Source: Micromonospora sp. MH99 (lineage in GTDB: Bacteria; Actinomycetota; Actinomycetes; Mycobacteriales; Micromonosporaceae). From it: a DNA stretch of 64,000 bases. The stretch covers positions 19,965 to 83,964 of the forward strand of contig NZ_MUZA01000026.1 of NCBI RefSeq assembly GCF_021442385.1, in the 5' to 3' direction. The position numbers were made by a program, and so were the translations under genes. Position 1 is the first letter of the stretch. Every line of letters begins with the position of its first letter. A model generated the notes under the pieces. The model saw only the letters and a program-made list of their open reading frames with translations, was not told the origin of the DNA and searched no databases. Shown here one piece after another: positions 15,895 through 24,301 of this stretch.

Positions 15895-16732
15895 CCACGC
15901 CCGGCGCCGGCTGCCAGCCCGGCGCGCGGAGGAGATGCCCCAGGCGGTGCCGCCACGTCCCGGCGGCGCGCAGGTCCCGGGCGATCGAGACGTACTCGTG
16001 GAAGGCCACGCGCACCGGGTTGTAACTGCCCACGTTCTTGGTCAGGCCGTAGACGCAGCGCTCCCGCTCCGCCGCGAAGGAGCCGAACAGCCGGTCCCAG
16101 ACGATCAGGATGCCGCCGAAGTTGCGGTCCAGGTAGCCGCCCTGGGAGGCGTGGTGGACGCGATGGTGCGACGGGGTGTTGAAGACGAACTCGTACCAGC
16201 GCGGCATCTTCTCGATGCGCTCGGTGTGGATCCAGAACTGGTAGAGCAGGTTGACCGAACCGCAGAACGCGACGACCGCCGGGTGTACGCCGGCCAGGAT
16301 CAGCGGGACGTAGAAGACCCAACTGGTCAGCCCGGTCCACGGCTGCCGGAGCGCGGTGGAGAGGTTGAACCGCTGCGACGAGTGGTGCACCACGTGCGAG
16401 GCCCAGAGGATCCGGATGACGTGGTGGCCCCGGTGTGACCAGTAGTAGCAGAAGTCCTGTGCCAGCAGGATCAGCGGCCAACTCCACCAGATGTCGGCGA
16501 TCCGCAGCGGGGTGAGCGCGTAGAGCAGCGCGTACGCGGCGGCGATCGGCACCTTCCAGAGCAGGTCCGTGAAGACGCTGCCGAGCCCCATGGCCAGGCT
16601 CGTCGCGGTGTCCGCGCCGCCGTAGCCGACCTCGTCGTCGTCGCGGTGCAGTAGGTAGGAGACCCGTTCCAGCACGATGAGCAGCAGGAAGGCCGGGATC
16701 GACCAGGCGATGACGTCCGGAAATTCCTTCAT
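15839..16732 (-). CDS. Fatty acid hydroxylase / sterol desaturase family membrane di-iron enzyme
   Basis: A 297-residue protein with four or five membrane helices and the histidine box set of the family: HRGHH, HVVHHSSQ and HRVHHAS, plus a further His in the C-terminal third. These residues ligate a non-heme di-iron centre that hydroxylates or desaturates lipids. Bacterial members act on fatty acids, carotenoids or hopanoids; the substrate here is unknown. The ATG is chosen where the first hydrophobic helix begins; no clear ribosome-binding site precedes it. The 3' end overlaps the SRPBCC gene tail to tail. Confidence 0.88.
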   Translation of the reverse strand: MKEFPDVIAWSIPAFLLLIVLERVSYLLHRDDDEVGYGGADTATSLAMGLGSVFTDLLWKVPIAAAYALLYALTPLRIADIWWSWPLILLAQDFCYYWSHRGHHVIRILWASHVVHHSSQRFNLSTALRQPWTGLTSWVFYVPLILAGVHPAVVAFCGSVNLLYQFWIHTERIEKMPRWYEFVFNTPSHHRVHHASQGGYLDRNFGGILIVWDRLFGSFAAERERCVYGLTKNVGSYNPVRVAFHEYVSIARDLRAAGTWRHRLGHLLRAPGWQPAPGVVRAVVPARPDGRTSSAPG

Positions 16733-16857
16733 CGCGCCGCCTCCACTCGCCGTCGTCGGCCGGGGACGCCCCGCTGGGCGACCCCGACCTACCGGTCGGT
16801 AACAAGCACGATAGGCAGTGGAGCGGCAGGTGGCAATGGGCTGTCGGTGCGATGGCC

Positions 16858-16863
16858 TAGCGT
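16858..16863 (+). promoter_or_regulatory. -10 hexamer TAGCGT, leaderless start of tag
   Basis: TAGCGT ends 7 bases before GTG 16871 and supports that codon over an upstream in-frame GTG. Confidence 0.55.
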
Positions 16864-16870
16864 GTGCGAC

Positions 16871-17440
16871 GTGAGTGACCTGGTGATCGGCGCCGACGGG
16901 CTGGCCCGCTGCGCCTGGGGGGCGAGCACCCCGGACTACGTCGTCTACCACGACACCGAGTGGGGGCGGCCGCTGCGCGGCGACGACGCGCTCTACGAGC
17001 GGATGACCCTGGAGGCGTTCCAGTCCGGCCTGTCCTGGCTGACCATCCTGCGCAAACGCCCGGCGTTCCGGTTGGCCTTCGACGAGTTCCACCTCGCCAC
17101 CGTGGCCGGCTACAGCGAGGCCGACGTGACCCGGCTGCTCGCCGACGCCGGCATCGTCCGCAACCGGGCCAAGATCGAGGCGGCGATCGCCAACGCCCGC
17201 GCCGCCCTGGAACTGCCCGACGGGCTGTCCACGCTGCTCTGGTCGTTCGCTCCGGAGCGCCGGCCGGCCCGCCCCGCCTCGTTCGCCGAGCTGGCGCCGA
17301 TCACCCCGGAGTCGACGGCGATGGCCAAGGCGCTCAAGAAGCGCGGCTTCCGGTTCGTCGGCCCCACCACCGCGTACGCCCTCATGCAGGCCACCGGGAT
17401 GGTCGACGATCACATCGTCGGCTGTCACGTCACCCGCTGA
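16871..17440 (+). CDS. tag: DNA-3-methyladenine glycosylase I
   Basis: A 189-residue Tag enzyme. RCAWG and YHDTEWGRPLRGDD open the protein; TLEAFQSGLSW carries the catalytic Glu; the C-terminal MVDDHIVGCH supplies the other zinc ligands (Cys and His at both ends close a zinc snap). It excises 3-methyladenine from alkylated DNA for base-excision repair. It corresponds to Rv1210 in the conserved folP2-DivIVA-tag order. Length and motifs are standard. The chosen GTG lies just after a -10 hexamer. Confidence 0.95.
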   Translation: MSDLVIGADGLARCAWGASTPDYVVYHDTEWGRPLRGDDALYERMTLEAFQSGLSWLTILRKRPAFRLAFDEFHLATVAGYSEADVTRLLADAGIVRNRAKIEAAIANARAALELPDGLSTLLWSFAPERRPARPASFAELAPITPESTAMAKALKKRGFRFVGPTTAYALMQATGMVDDHIVGCHVTR

Positions 17441-17456
17441 CCGACGGCGTGATGGG

Positions 17457-18089
17457 ATGGCAGGCATGACGACCGAGACCGCGTACCGGGCCGGTGCGGC
17501 CGGCAACACCGACGGGCCGGGCACCTGGGCCGTGCTGCTGCCCCCGGAGCGCTACGAGGCCGAGCGGCTCGTGCACCACGACTCGCTGGAGCTGACCGGG
17601 CTGACCGACGTCGGGCGTCCCGGCCCCGGTGACCGGGTGGCGGTGCTGGCCGACGCGCCGCCGCGACTGGTGGCCCTCGGCCGGGTCACCGCGCCGACGC
17701 AGCGGCACTCCGAGGATCCGGACGATCCGCAGTCCGACATCGAGCCGGGGACGCTCGTCGTGACGTACACCCGCAGGGCCTTCGACGAGCCGGTGCCGAC
17801 CGACCTGCTCACCCTCGACGGGCTGGTCACCGCACTGGAGCCGGCCGCCTTCCGGGCGTTGGCCGACCGGCTCGGCCCGCCCCCGGCGCGGCGCACCTGG
17901 CTGGTCAGCCTCGACCTGCCGATCGAGGCCGGTACGCCGGCCGAGGCGGTGCGTCTGTTCTGGTCGTACGTGCAGGAGTTGGGACCGCGCGAGCTGCCGG
18001 CGTTCGTGTCACCGGCCGGCGACGAACTCGCCATGCAGGCGTTCGTGCTGGGCGCGGAGGCCAACCAGGACCCGGAAGAGGACGACTAG
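17457..18089 (+). CDS. Conserved hypothetical protein
   Basis: A 210-residue soluble, acidic protein that I do not recognise. The first half has short beta segments around a PGDRVAVLADAPPRLVALGRV motif, similar in style to an EVE/PUA-like small beta barrel but not convincing. The second half is mainly helical, ending in an acidic tail (QDPEEDD). There is no signal peptide or membrane segment. It follows tag by 16 bases in the same orientation and may be co-transcribed. The stop codon overlaps that of the convergent DUF1501 gene (CTAG). The ATG at 17466 is an alternative start. Confidence 0.6.
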   Translation: MAGMTTETAYRAGAAGNTDGPGTWAVLLPPERYEAERLVHHDSLELTGLTDVGRPGPGDRVAVLADAPPRLVALGRVTAPTQRHSEDPDDPQSDIEPGTLVVTYTRRAFDEPVPTDLLTLDGLVTALEPAAFRALADRLGPPPARRTWLVSLDLPIEAGTPAEAVRLFWSYVQELGPRELPAFVSPAGDELAMQAFVLGAEANQDPEEDD

Positions 18090-19327
18090 AACAGCTTGTC
18101 GAGGCGTCCCCGCCAGTCGGCCAGCACCGGCCCCGGGTCGGTGTCCAACACCCGTTCCAGCAGCGTGGCGTAGACGTCCCGGAAGTCCGTGGTGTATTTC
18201 AGGTCGCCATCGTCGAGGTCGGTGAGGCTGGGCGCGTCCCCGTGCCAGCCGCCGCGCACTCCCGCGCCGAGCAGCAGCATGTCGGAGGCGGTGCCGTGGT
18301 CGGTGCCGTCCGAGGCGTTGGCCTTCACCCGGCGGCCGAACTCGGAGTAGACCGCCACCACCACCTTGCGGCCCGCCTCGCTGCGACTCATCCGGTCGGC
18401 GAACGCGGTCAACGCCCGGTCCAGCTGCCCCAGCAGGACGGCCTGCAACTGCTTCTCGTCGGCGTGCGTGTCGAAGCCGCCCAGCGACACCGAGAAGACC
18501 CGCGTGGACACGTTCGCCTCGACACACTGCGCGACCAGGTCCAGTTGGGCGTCCAGCGGGGTTCGTGCCCCGCCGGTCGCCGTGGCGGGCGCCTGCTCGC
18601 CGTCCGGGTCGTCCGCCTCCGTGGCGGCGGAGTCGCGTACCTGGCGGATCATCTCGTCCACCGACCGCAGGTCGGCGAAGCAGGCGGCCGCACGGCCCCG
18701 GGCCGCCGACTCGCCCGCCTCGGCGGCGGAGAACGCCTTCAGCGTCTCGGCCGACAGCCCCTTGGTGGCCTTGCGGTCGGTCACCGGCACGGCGGCGCCC
18801 GCGCTGTGCGCCCCGGCCAGCAGCGGTGGCAACGCCGGCTCGAACGACACGGCCAGCCGGGGGTCGCCGCCCGTCCCGTCCAGCCAGCGGCCGAGCCAGC
18901 CGGTGTTGCCCGGCCGGTCGGGCTGCGCCGTGTGCCAGATGTCCATCGACCGGAAGTGGCTGCGGTCCGGCTTCGGGTAGCCGACCCCGCGCACGATCGC
19001 GAGCCCACCGTCCGACCAGCGCTGGTGCAGCCCGGCCAGCGCCGGGTTGAGGGCGAAGTCGTCGTCGAGCCGCCGCACCTCGCCGTCGGGGTACGCCAGC
19101 TCCGGGCGGGCCGCCCGGTAGGCCGGGTCGCCGTACGGGATGACGGTGTTCAGGCCGTCGTTGCCGCCGTAGAGGGTGACCAGCACCAGCGTGCGGGACT
19201 GCGGATCACGGTCTCCGGCGGTGTCCAGGAGGTCCCGTAGGCCGTACGCGCCGGCGCCGGCGGCCAGCGCGCCCGCGCCGACCACCCCGCTGGTGAGCAG
19301 GAACCTGCGTCGGGTCAGGGTGTCCAC
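18086..19327 (-). CDS. DUF1501 domain secreted protein (Tat substrate)
   Basis: A 413-residue protein with a twin-arginine signal (LTRRRFLLTSG, hydrophobic to about residue 27). A sulfatase/alkaline-phosphatase-like DUF1501 domain follows: LVTLYGGNDGLNTVIPY, VSLGGFDTHADE and YSEFGRRVKAN, the last containing conserved candidate metal ligands. The family is widespread and almost always adjacent to a DUF1800 gene, as here. Its activity is unestablished. Tat export implies cofactor loading or folding in the cytoplasm. GGAGGAG before the GTG supports the start. It lies downstream of the DUF1800 gene with a 16-base gap, forming a two-gene operon. Confidence 0.93.
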   Translation of the reverse strand: MDTLTRRRFLLTSGVVGAGALAAGAGAYGLRDLLDTAGDRDPQSRTLVLVTLYGGNDGLNTVIPYGDPAYRAARPELAYPDGEVRRLDDDFALNPALAGLHQRWSDGGLAIVRGVGYPKPDRSHFRSMDIWHTAQPDRPGNTGWLGRWLDGTGGDPRLAVSFEPALPPLLAGAHSAGAAVPVTDRKATKGLSAETLKAFSAAEAGESAARGRAAACFADLRSVDEMIRQVRDSAATEADDPDGEQAPATATGGARTPLDAQLDLVAQCVEANVSTRVFSVSLGGFDTHADEKQLQAVLLGQLDRALTAFADRMSRSEAGRKVVVAVYSEFGRRVKANASDGTDHGTASDMLLLGAGVRGGWHGDAPSLTDLDDGDLKYTTDFRDVYATLLERVLDTDPGPVLADWRGRLDKLF

Positions 19328-19343
19328 TTCTCGACTCCTCCGC

Positions 19344-20642
19344 TCAGCTGACGGTGTATTCGGGGCTGACCAGCCCGGCGGCCAGCAGCTTGCGCGGCTC
19401 GCCGGCCAACGGTGTGAGGGCGGCCCGGGTGCGGGCGCCCCAGCCGTCGACGACCAGCAGTCGGGCCAGCGCGTCCGGCCGGCCGGCGACGGGCGCGGCG
19501 GTCAGCCGGGCCAGCACCGCCGGGGTGGCCGCCGCAGCCAGCATCCCGGCCATCCGGAGCCGGGCCTGCAACGACGAGGTGGTCAGCCACGCGGCGCCGG
19601 CCGGCCAACCGCCCACGCTGGGCGGCCGCAGCGGCACCTGGTCCAGCGCGTTCAGACCGGAGAGCAGTTGCTTGCGCTGCTGCTCGGGCTGGGCGGAGGG
19701 CCGGACGCCGAGCTGTCGCAGCGCGCCGACCATCCACTCCACCGGCTGCTTCACGAGGGTGCCCCGGGTCTGGGCGAAGGCCGGCGAGGAGAACAGCGCG
19801 CGCAGGGTGGCGACGGTGTCCGCGCCGGCCAGGCCGTCCGGCGCCGGGACGTCGGTGCCGGCGTAGCGGAACCAGAGCCGCCCGGCCACGAACGTCGCCG
19901 CCGTCGGCTGGGCGGCCAGCAGCCCGGCGTACGCCTCGGCGTCGAAGCGGCCGGTCTGTCCCAGGATCGTCTTCTCCCCGGGGTCGTGCCGTTTGGCCTC
20001 CAGACGGGCGACGCCGGTGCGCCGGTCCACCACCCAGCCGGTCAACGCCCGCGCGCCGGCCTTCACGTCGGCCTCGGTGTAGCCGCCGATGCCGAGGGTG
20101 AACAGCTCCATCAGCTCGCGCGCCAGGTTCTCGTTCGGCGCCTTGCGGGTGTTCTTCTGCCCGTCCAGCCAGATGATCAGGGCGGGGTCGCGCACCATCG
20201 CGGCGACCAGCGGGGCCAACGGCCCGCGCCCGTGGCGGCGCAGGGTCTCCAACTGGCCCAGCATCACCCGCGCCGACTTGACCTTCTGCGCGCTTGTCGC
20301 CCAGTGCCCGTGCCAGAAGAAGAGCAGCTTCTCGGTCAGCCCGTCCTCGGCGGCGACCATCCGGTCCAGCCACCAGAGGGTCACCTGCTGGAGCTGCTCC
20401 CGGCGCTGGGCGTTGGCCTTCTGCCGCTCTTCGCGGGTGGATTCCTTGGTCAGCGCGGCGTACGGGTCCGGGGGCAGCGTCGGCGCTGGGGTGGCCGCCG
20501 CGCCCCGGTCGGCCCCTTTCGGGGCGAGCAGGTTGTCCAGGGTCGCCGCCGGCCCAACCCGCTCGGCGGCGTCCACCTCGTCGGCGGTCGGCCCGAAGGT
20601 GGCCCGCCGCAGCAGGTGCGCCACCGCTTCACGATCGCTCAT
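19344..20642 (-). CDS. DUF1800 domain protein, partner of DUF1501
   Basis: A 432-residue protein beginning DREAVAHLLRRATFGPTADEV, the hallmark opening of DUF1800. The middle has the family segment FFWHGHWATS and ENLARELMELFTLGIGGYTE. No signal sequence is predicted, unlike its Tat-exported partner. DUF1800 and DUF1501 genes co-occur across bacteria and are thought to act together outside or at the membrane, but no reaction is established. This gene is promoter-proximal. If the partner is exported alone, this one may leave the cell by piggy-back or act before export; that is inference. Confidence 0.92.
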   Translation of the reverse strand: MSDREAVAHLLRRATFGPTADEVDAAERVGPAATLDNLLAPKGADRGAAATPAPTLPPDPYAALTKESTREERQKANAQRREQLQQVTLWWLDRMVAAEDGLTEKLLFFWHGHWATSAQKVKSARVMLGQLETLRRHGRGPLAPLVAAMVRDPALIIWLDGQKNTRKAPNENLARELMELFTLGIGGYTEADVKAGARALTGWVVDRRTGVARLEAKRHDPGEKTILGQTGRFDAEAYAGLLAAQPTAATFVAGRLWFRYAGTDVPAPDGLAGADTVATLRALFSSPAFAQTRGTLVKQPVEWMVGALRQLGVRPSAQPEQQRKQLLSGLNALDQVPLRPPSVGGWPAGAAWLTTSSLQARLRMAGMLAAAATPAVLARLTAAPVAGRPDALARLLVVDGWGARTRAALTPLAGEPRKLLAAGLVSPEYTVS

Positions 20643-20701
20643 GCGGCCCGACGCTAGGCGGCCCGCGTACGAGGACGGTAAGGGCGGGGTGCGAATCGCG
20701 T

Positions 20702-21493
20702 TCAGTGTCCCTCGAAGACCGGTTTCTGCTTGGCGACGAACGCGAGGGTGGCCGCCCGGTGGTCGGCGGTGGCGCCGCAGATCGCCTGAGCCTGCGCCTC
20801 GGCCGAGAGGGCGTCGGCGAGCGTGCCGGCGTCGGCGATCGAGAGCTGCCGCTTGATGGCCCCGTACGCGACGGTGGGGCCGGCGGCGAGCCGGGCGGCC
20901 AGGTCCTGCGCGACAGGCAGCACCTGCTCGTCGTCGTCCGTCAGTCGGGTGATCAGCCCCAGCCGGCAGGCCTCCTCGGCGCGTACCGGCTCGGCCAGCA
21001 TCAGCAGCTCCACGGCCTTGGCGTGACCGACCAGCCGGGGCAGCGTCCAGGAGGCGCCGGTGTCGGCGGCGAGGCCGACCTTGGCGAAGGCCATCAGGAA
21101 GCTGGTGCTCGGGCCGCCGATCCGGATGTCGGCGAGGAAGGCAAGCGACGCGCCGGCGCCGGCGGCCATTCCGCGGACCGCTGCGACCACCGGCTTGGGC
21201 AGGTTGGCCAGCCGGGCGGCGATCGGGTTGTAGTGCGCCCGCACGGTGTCCAGCGGCGGGCCGGAGGAGTTGCCCAGGGTGGCCACGTGCTCGCGCAGGT
21301 CCTGCCCGGCGCTGAACGCTCCACCGGCCCCGGCCAGCACGACCGCCCGGCAGGACCGGTCGGTCTCCAGCTCGGCCAGCGTGTCCCGCAGGGCCTCCTT
21401 GAGCGCCAGGTCGAGCGCGTTCATCGCCTGCGGCCGGTTGAGGGTGAGGGTGACGACGGCGTCGGTCCGGTCGACGAGCAACGGCTCGGTCAC
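20702..21493 (-). CDS. Enoyl-CoA hydratase/isomerase, PaaG-like
   Basis: A 263-residue crotonase-fold enzyme. The oxyanion-hole segments are AFSAGQDLREH (about 59-69) and GMAAGAGASLAF. The catalytic acid is in the PaaG form, Asp144 in GLAADTGASWTLPRL, rather than the two-Glu hydratase form. PaaG isomerises ring-1,2-epoxyphenylacetyl-CoA. The preceding gene encodes a PaaX-type regulator only 5 bases upstream, which supports a link to phenylacetyl-CoA-type degradation, although no other paa gene is in the window. GTG was chosen because it starts directly before the conserved first strand. Confidence 0.87.
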   Translation of the reverse strand: MTEPLLVDRTDAVVTLTLNRPQAMNALDLALKEALRDTLAELETDRSCRAVVLAGAGGAFSAGQDLREHVATLGNSSGPPLDTVRAHYNPIAARLANLPKPVVAAVRGMAAGAGASLAFLADIRIGGPSTSFLMAFAKVGLAADTGASWTLPRLVGHAKAVELLMLAEPVRAEEACRLGLITRLTDDDEQVLPVAQDLAARLAAGPTVAYGAIKRQLSIADAGTLADALSAEAQAQAICGATADHRAATLAFVAKQKPVFEGH

Positions 21494-21497
21494 GTGT

Positions 21498-22316
21498 CTA
21501 ACGACCCTTCTGTCGAACGATGCGGTTGCCGGCGTCGAGGCACTGCTCGACGTACCGGTCGGCGGCCGGACGCAGGCGGGCCGCGTGCCGGTCGAAGAAG
21601 CTGGCGGCGGCGGTGCCGGGCCAGCGCTCGGGCAGCAGCGCGGGGGGCAGCTGCGGGTCCCGGAACAGGAAGGTACGCCACGCGTGCACCAGCCGGAATC
21701 GGGCCGCGTACGCCTCCTCGTCGCTGCTGCGCACGGTGACCGCGCCGAGGAGGGGGCGCTGGTCGGCGACGAACCGCTCGTACGCGCGGCCGATCTCGGC
21801 CAGGTCCCAGGCGCGGCGGACGACGCCCATCGCGCCGGGGGTGCCGGAGAAGTGCGAGGCCGTGAACCGCTCGAACCGGATGCCGGCCTCGGCGAGCAAC
21901 AGGTCGACGTCCTCGGCGGGCCGGGTGGCCACCCAGGTCTGCTCGTCGAGCGTGCCGTAGCCGAGGAAGCTGAGGGTGGCGGCGAGTCGTTGCCGGTCCC
22001 GCCGGGAACCCGGGGCGTCGAGCACGAGCAGATCGAACCGGCCGTCCCAGGTGACCCGGCCGGTTCGGTAGATCCGGGCCGCCGCCTCGTCGAGTCGTCG
22101 GGCGGCTTTTGGTGTGATCGAATATCCCGGTCCGGAGGCCAGCCGGAGCGGGTCGAGCCAGCCTTGACGCACCATCCGGGACACGGCGGTGCGAACGGCG
22201 GGCGGCGCGATTCCCAACGGCGCCAGTAGCTTGACCAGGGCGGCGACCGGTGCCCGGCCACCCCTCGGCCGGAGGTGGTCGCCGTACAGGTCGAAGAGTG
22301 CCGACCGTGCCTGCAT
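21498..22316 (-). CDS. PaaX family transcriptional regulator
   Basis: A 272-residue PaaX-like repressor: an N-terminal winged helix (about 1-85; FDLYGDHLRPRGG, VRTAVSRMVRQGWL), then the PaaX central and C-terminal domains (WDGRFDLLVLD; FRDPQLPPALLPERWPG, a strongly conserved PaaX block). PaaX proteins bind phenylacetyl-CoA and release repression of catabolic genes. The PaaG-like gene immediately downstream is the likely target together with its own promoter. A CACAAT -10 eight bases before the ATG suggests a leaderless transcript. Candidate operator DNA lies in 22340-22375. Confidence 0.9.
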   Translation of the reverse strand: MQARSALFDLYGDHLRPRGGRAPVAALVKLLAPLGIAPPAVRTAVSRMVRQGWLDPLRLASGPGYSITPKAARRLDEAAARIYRTGRVTWDGRFDLLVLDAPGSRRDRQRLAATLSFLGYGTLDEQTWVATRPAEDVDLLLAEAGIRFERFTASHFSGTPGAMGVVRRAWDLAEIGRAYERFVADQRPLLGAVTVRSSDEEAYAARFRLVHAWRTFLFRDPQLPPALLPERWPGTAAASFFDRHAARLRPAADRYVEQCLDAGNRIVRQKGR

Positions 22317-22506
22317 GACCGCACATTGTGACAGGCCTTCTCAAGATAAGCTAGATGCTGTTACATCAATGCTGCTCCGGTTTGGGTCCGGCGGTGTTCA
22401 TCAGGGAAAATCGTCTGTCGACACCCCCGCGAGAGTTGCGGGAGGTCGTGACGAAGTGGCTGTGGGGCAACCCACCGACCCTGGTGTAGGTCTGAGGGGA
22501 GACAAC

Positions 22507-22674
22507 ATGGCGGCGATGAAGCCGCGGACGGGCGACGGTCCGCTGGAAGTCACCAAGGAGGGTCGGGGCATCGTCATGCGGGTCCCGCTGGAGGGCGGTG
22601 GCCGGCTCGTCGTCGAGATGACTCCCGACGAGGCCAACGCGCTCGGTGACGCGTTGAAGGCAGCCGCCGGCTGA
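22507..22674 (+). CDS. DUF3117 micropeptide
   Basis: A 55-residue protein, nearly identical in pattern to the actinobacterial DUF3117 family (Rv1211 in M. tuberculosis): MAAMKPRTGDGPLE, KEGRGIVMRVPLEGGGRLV, then a short C-terminal helix (TPDEANALGDALK). The family is very highly conserved in sequence and size but has no known function. The conservation of the basic/Gly core suggests an RNA, DNA or protein-binding role, which is inference only. GAGGGGAG ahead of the ATG fixes the start, and a strong terminator follows, so it is monocistronic. Confidence 0.93.
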   Translation: MAAMKPRTGDGPLEVTKEGRGIVMRVPLEGGGRLVVEMTPDEANALGDALKAAAG

Positions 22675-22721
22675 GTGAGGAGCGACCCGGACGGCGTACG
22701 CCGCTCGGAGCGTTTCTTGGA

Positions 22722-22754
22722 CCCTGAGCCACCGGGATCGCCGGTGGCTCAGGG
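22722..22754 (+). terminator. Hairpin terminator of the DUF3117 gene
   Basis: A perfect 14-bp stem (CCCTGAGCCACCGG with its complement) and a 5-base loop, followed by TCTTC, 47 bases past the stop. Confidence 0.85.
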
Positions 22755-22822
22755 TCTTCATCGGTGTGGGCGGGCGATGGCCCGGTCCCACTCTGCGACA
22801 TTTCCTGGAGGTGCGGTTCCGC

Positions 22823-24298
22823 GTGCTCGCCATCCGTCCGCTTGCCGAGCCCGACCGGCTCGACGTCCTCGTCCTGCCCGTCCGCCCCACCGATCCGGCG
22901 GCGGGAGGTGACGCCCCGGCGGAGTTGGCGCCCACCGCCGTGACGCCGCCGGACGGCACCGCCGAGGAGGCTGCCGCGCTGGTGCCGGTGGCCCGAGTGA
23001 GCGGCCGGGCCGGTGAGATCGCTACCCACCTGCGCCCAGGGCGCAGCCCCGGTCGGCTGGTGCTGCTCGGTATCGGCGACGGCGGAGAGTCGTCCTGGCG
23101 GGCTGCCGGCGCTGCTCTGGCCCGCTCCGCGTCCGATGAGACGCAGATCACTATCGCGCTGCCGGCCGAGGTGACCTCCGAGGCGGTCCGTGGGTTGACC
23201 GAGGGGCTGCTGCTCGCCTCGTACCGGTTCCGGCTGACCGACGCGGGCGACCCGCCCGCGCTCACCGGCGTCGACCTGCTGCTCGACGACCCGGAGGCGT
23301 ACGAGAGCACCGTGGCCACCGCGCGGACCACCGCCGCGATGACCCGCCTCGCCCGCGATCTGACCAATACCCCCTCCTCGGTGAAGACCCCGCAGTGGTT
23401 CGCCGACCAGGTGGCCTCCGCAGCCGCCGACCTGCCGGACGTGCGCCTGACGGTGCGTGGCCCGGCTGAGCTGGCCGCGGAGGGCTTCGGTGGGATCCTC
23501 GCCGTCGGCGGCGGCTCGGCCAGCGGCCCGCGGCTGGTCGAGGTGGACTGGCACCCCGCGAACGCGCGCACCCACGTGGTGCTGATCGGCAAGGGCATCA
23601 CCTTCGACACCGGCGGCATCTCGATCAAACCGGTGCCGGCGATGAAGCTGATGCGCAAGGACATGGCCGGCGCGGCGGCGGTCGTCGCCGCCACCCTCGG
23701 CGCGGCGGCGCTGCGCCTGCCGGTCCGCGTCACCACCCTGGCCCCGCTCGCCGAGAACATGGTCAGCGGCTCGGCGTTCCGCCCGGGCGACGTGATCCGG
23801 CACTACGACGGGACGACCAGCGAGACGACCAACTCCGATGCGGAGGGCCGGCTGGTCCTCGCCGACGCGCTGGCGTACGCGGTGCGGCAGCTCAAGCCCG
23901 ACGTGCTGATCGACCTGGCCACCCTCACCGGCGCCAACGCCGTGGCGCTGGGCAAGCGCACCGCGGCCCTCTACAGCGAGAACGACGACCTCGCCGCCGA
24001 CCTGCTGACGGCGATCGAGGCGGCCGGCGAGGCGGCCTGGCGGATGCCGCTGCACACCGACTACGTCGAGTACCTGGGCAGCGAGATCGCCGATCTCTAC
24101 AGCGCGCCCGCACAGGGCGCCGGATCGGTGACGGCCGCGCTCTACCTGCGCGAGTTCACCGGCGACCTGCGGGACCGCTGGCTGCACCTGGACATGTCCG
24201 CCCCGTCCTGGGCGGACGGCGACCAGGCCGAGCTCACCCGCGGTGCGACGGGCTGGGGCGTCCGCTCGCTGCTGCGCTGGCTGGCCGCCGTCGACTGA
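22823..24298 (+). CDS. pepA: Leucyl aminopeptidase (M17)
   Basis: A ~491-residue M17 cytosol aminopeptidase. The C-terminal catalytic domain holds the di-metal ligands in GKGITFDTGG (Lys, Asp), RKDMAGAA (Asp) and NSDAEGRL (Asp, Glu), the last being the family signature with Ser in place of the usual Thr. It removes N-terminal residues from peptides in the cytosol. The N-terminal domain (about 1-170) is divergent as usual. Two GTG starts are possible: 22811, which abuts the GGAGG, and 22823, 11-12 bases after it; the second is preferred. It converges with the methyltransferase gene, stop to stop within 4 bases. Confidence 0.95.
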   Translation: MLAIRPLAEPDRLDVLVLPVRPTDPAAGGDAPAELAPTAVTPPDGTAEEAAALVPVARVSGRAGEIATHLRPGRSPGRLVLLGIGDGGESSWRAAGAALARSASDETQITIALPAEVTSEAVRGLTEGLLLASYRFRLTDAGDPPALTGVDLLLDDPEAYESTVATARTTAAMTRLARDLTNTPSSVKTPQWFADQVASAAADLPDVRLTVRGPAELAAEGFGGILAVGGGSASGPRLVEVDWHPANARTHVVLIGKGITFDTGGISIKPVPAMKLMRKDMAGAAAVVAATLGAAALRLPVRVTTLAPLAENMVSGSAFRPGDVIRHYDGTTSETTNSDAEGRLVLADALAYAVRQLKPDVLIDLATLTGANAVALGKRTAALYSENDDLAADLLTAIEAAGEAAWRMPLHTDYVEYLGSEIADLYSAPAQGAGSVTAALYLREFTGDLRDRWLHLDMSAPSWADGDQAELTRGATGWGVRSLLRWLAAVD

Positions 24299-24301
24299 CC
24301 G

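Noticed and set aside
20702..22674. paaX with PaaG-like gene as a full phenylacetate catabolic island
   Set aside because: No paaABCDE, paaK or paaZ nearby; only the regulator and one crotonase-fold gene are present.
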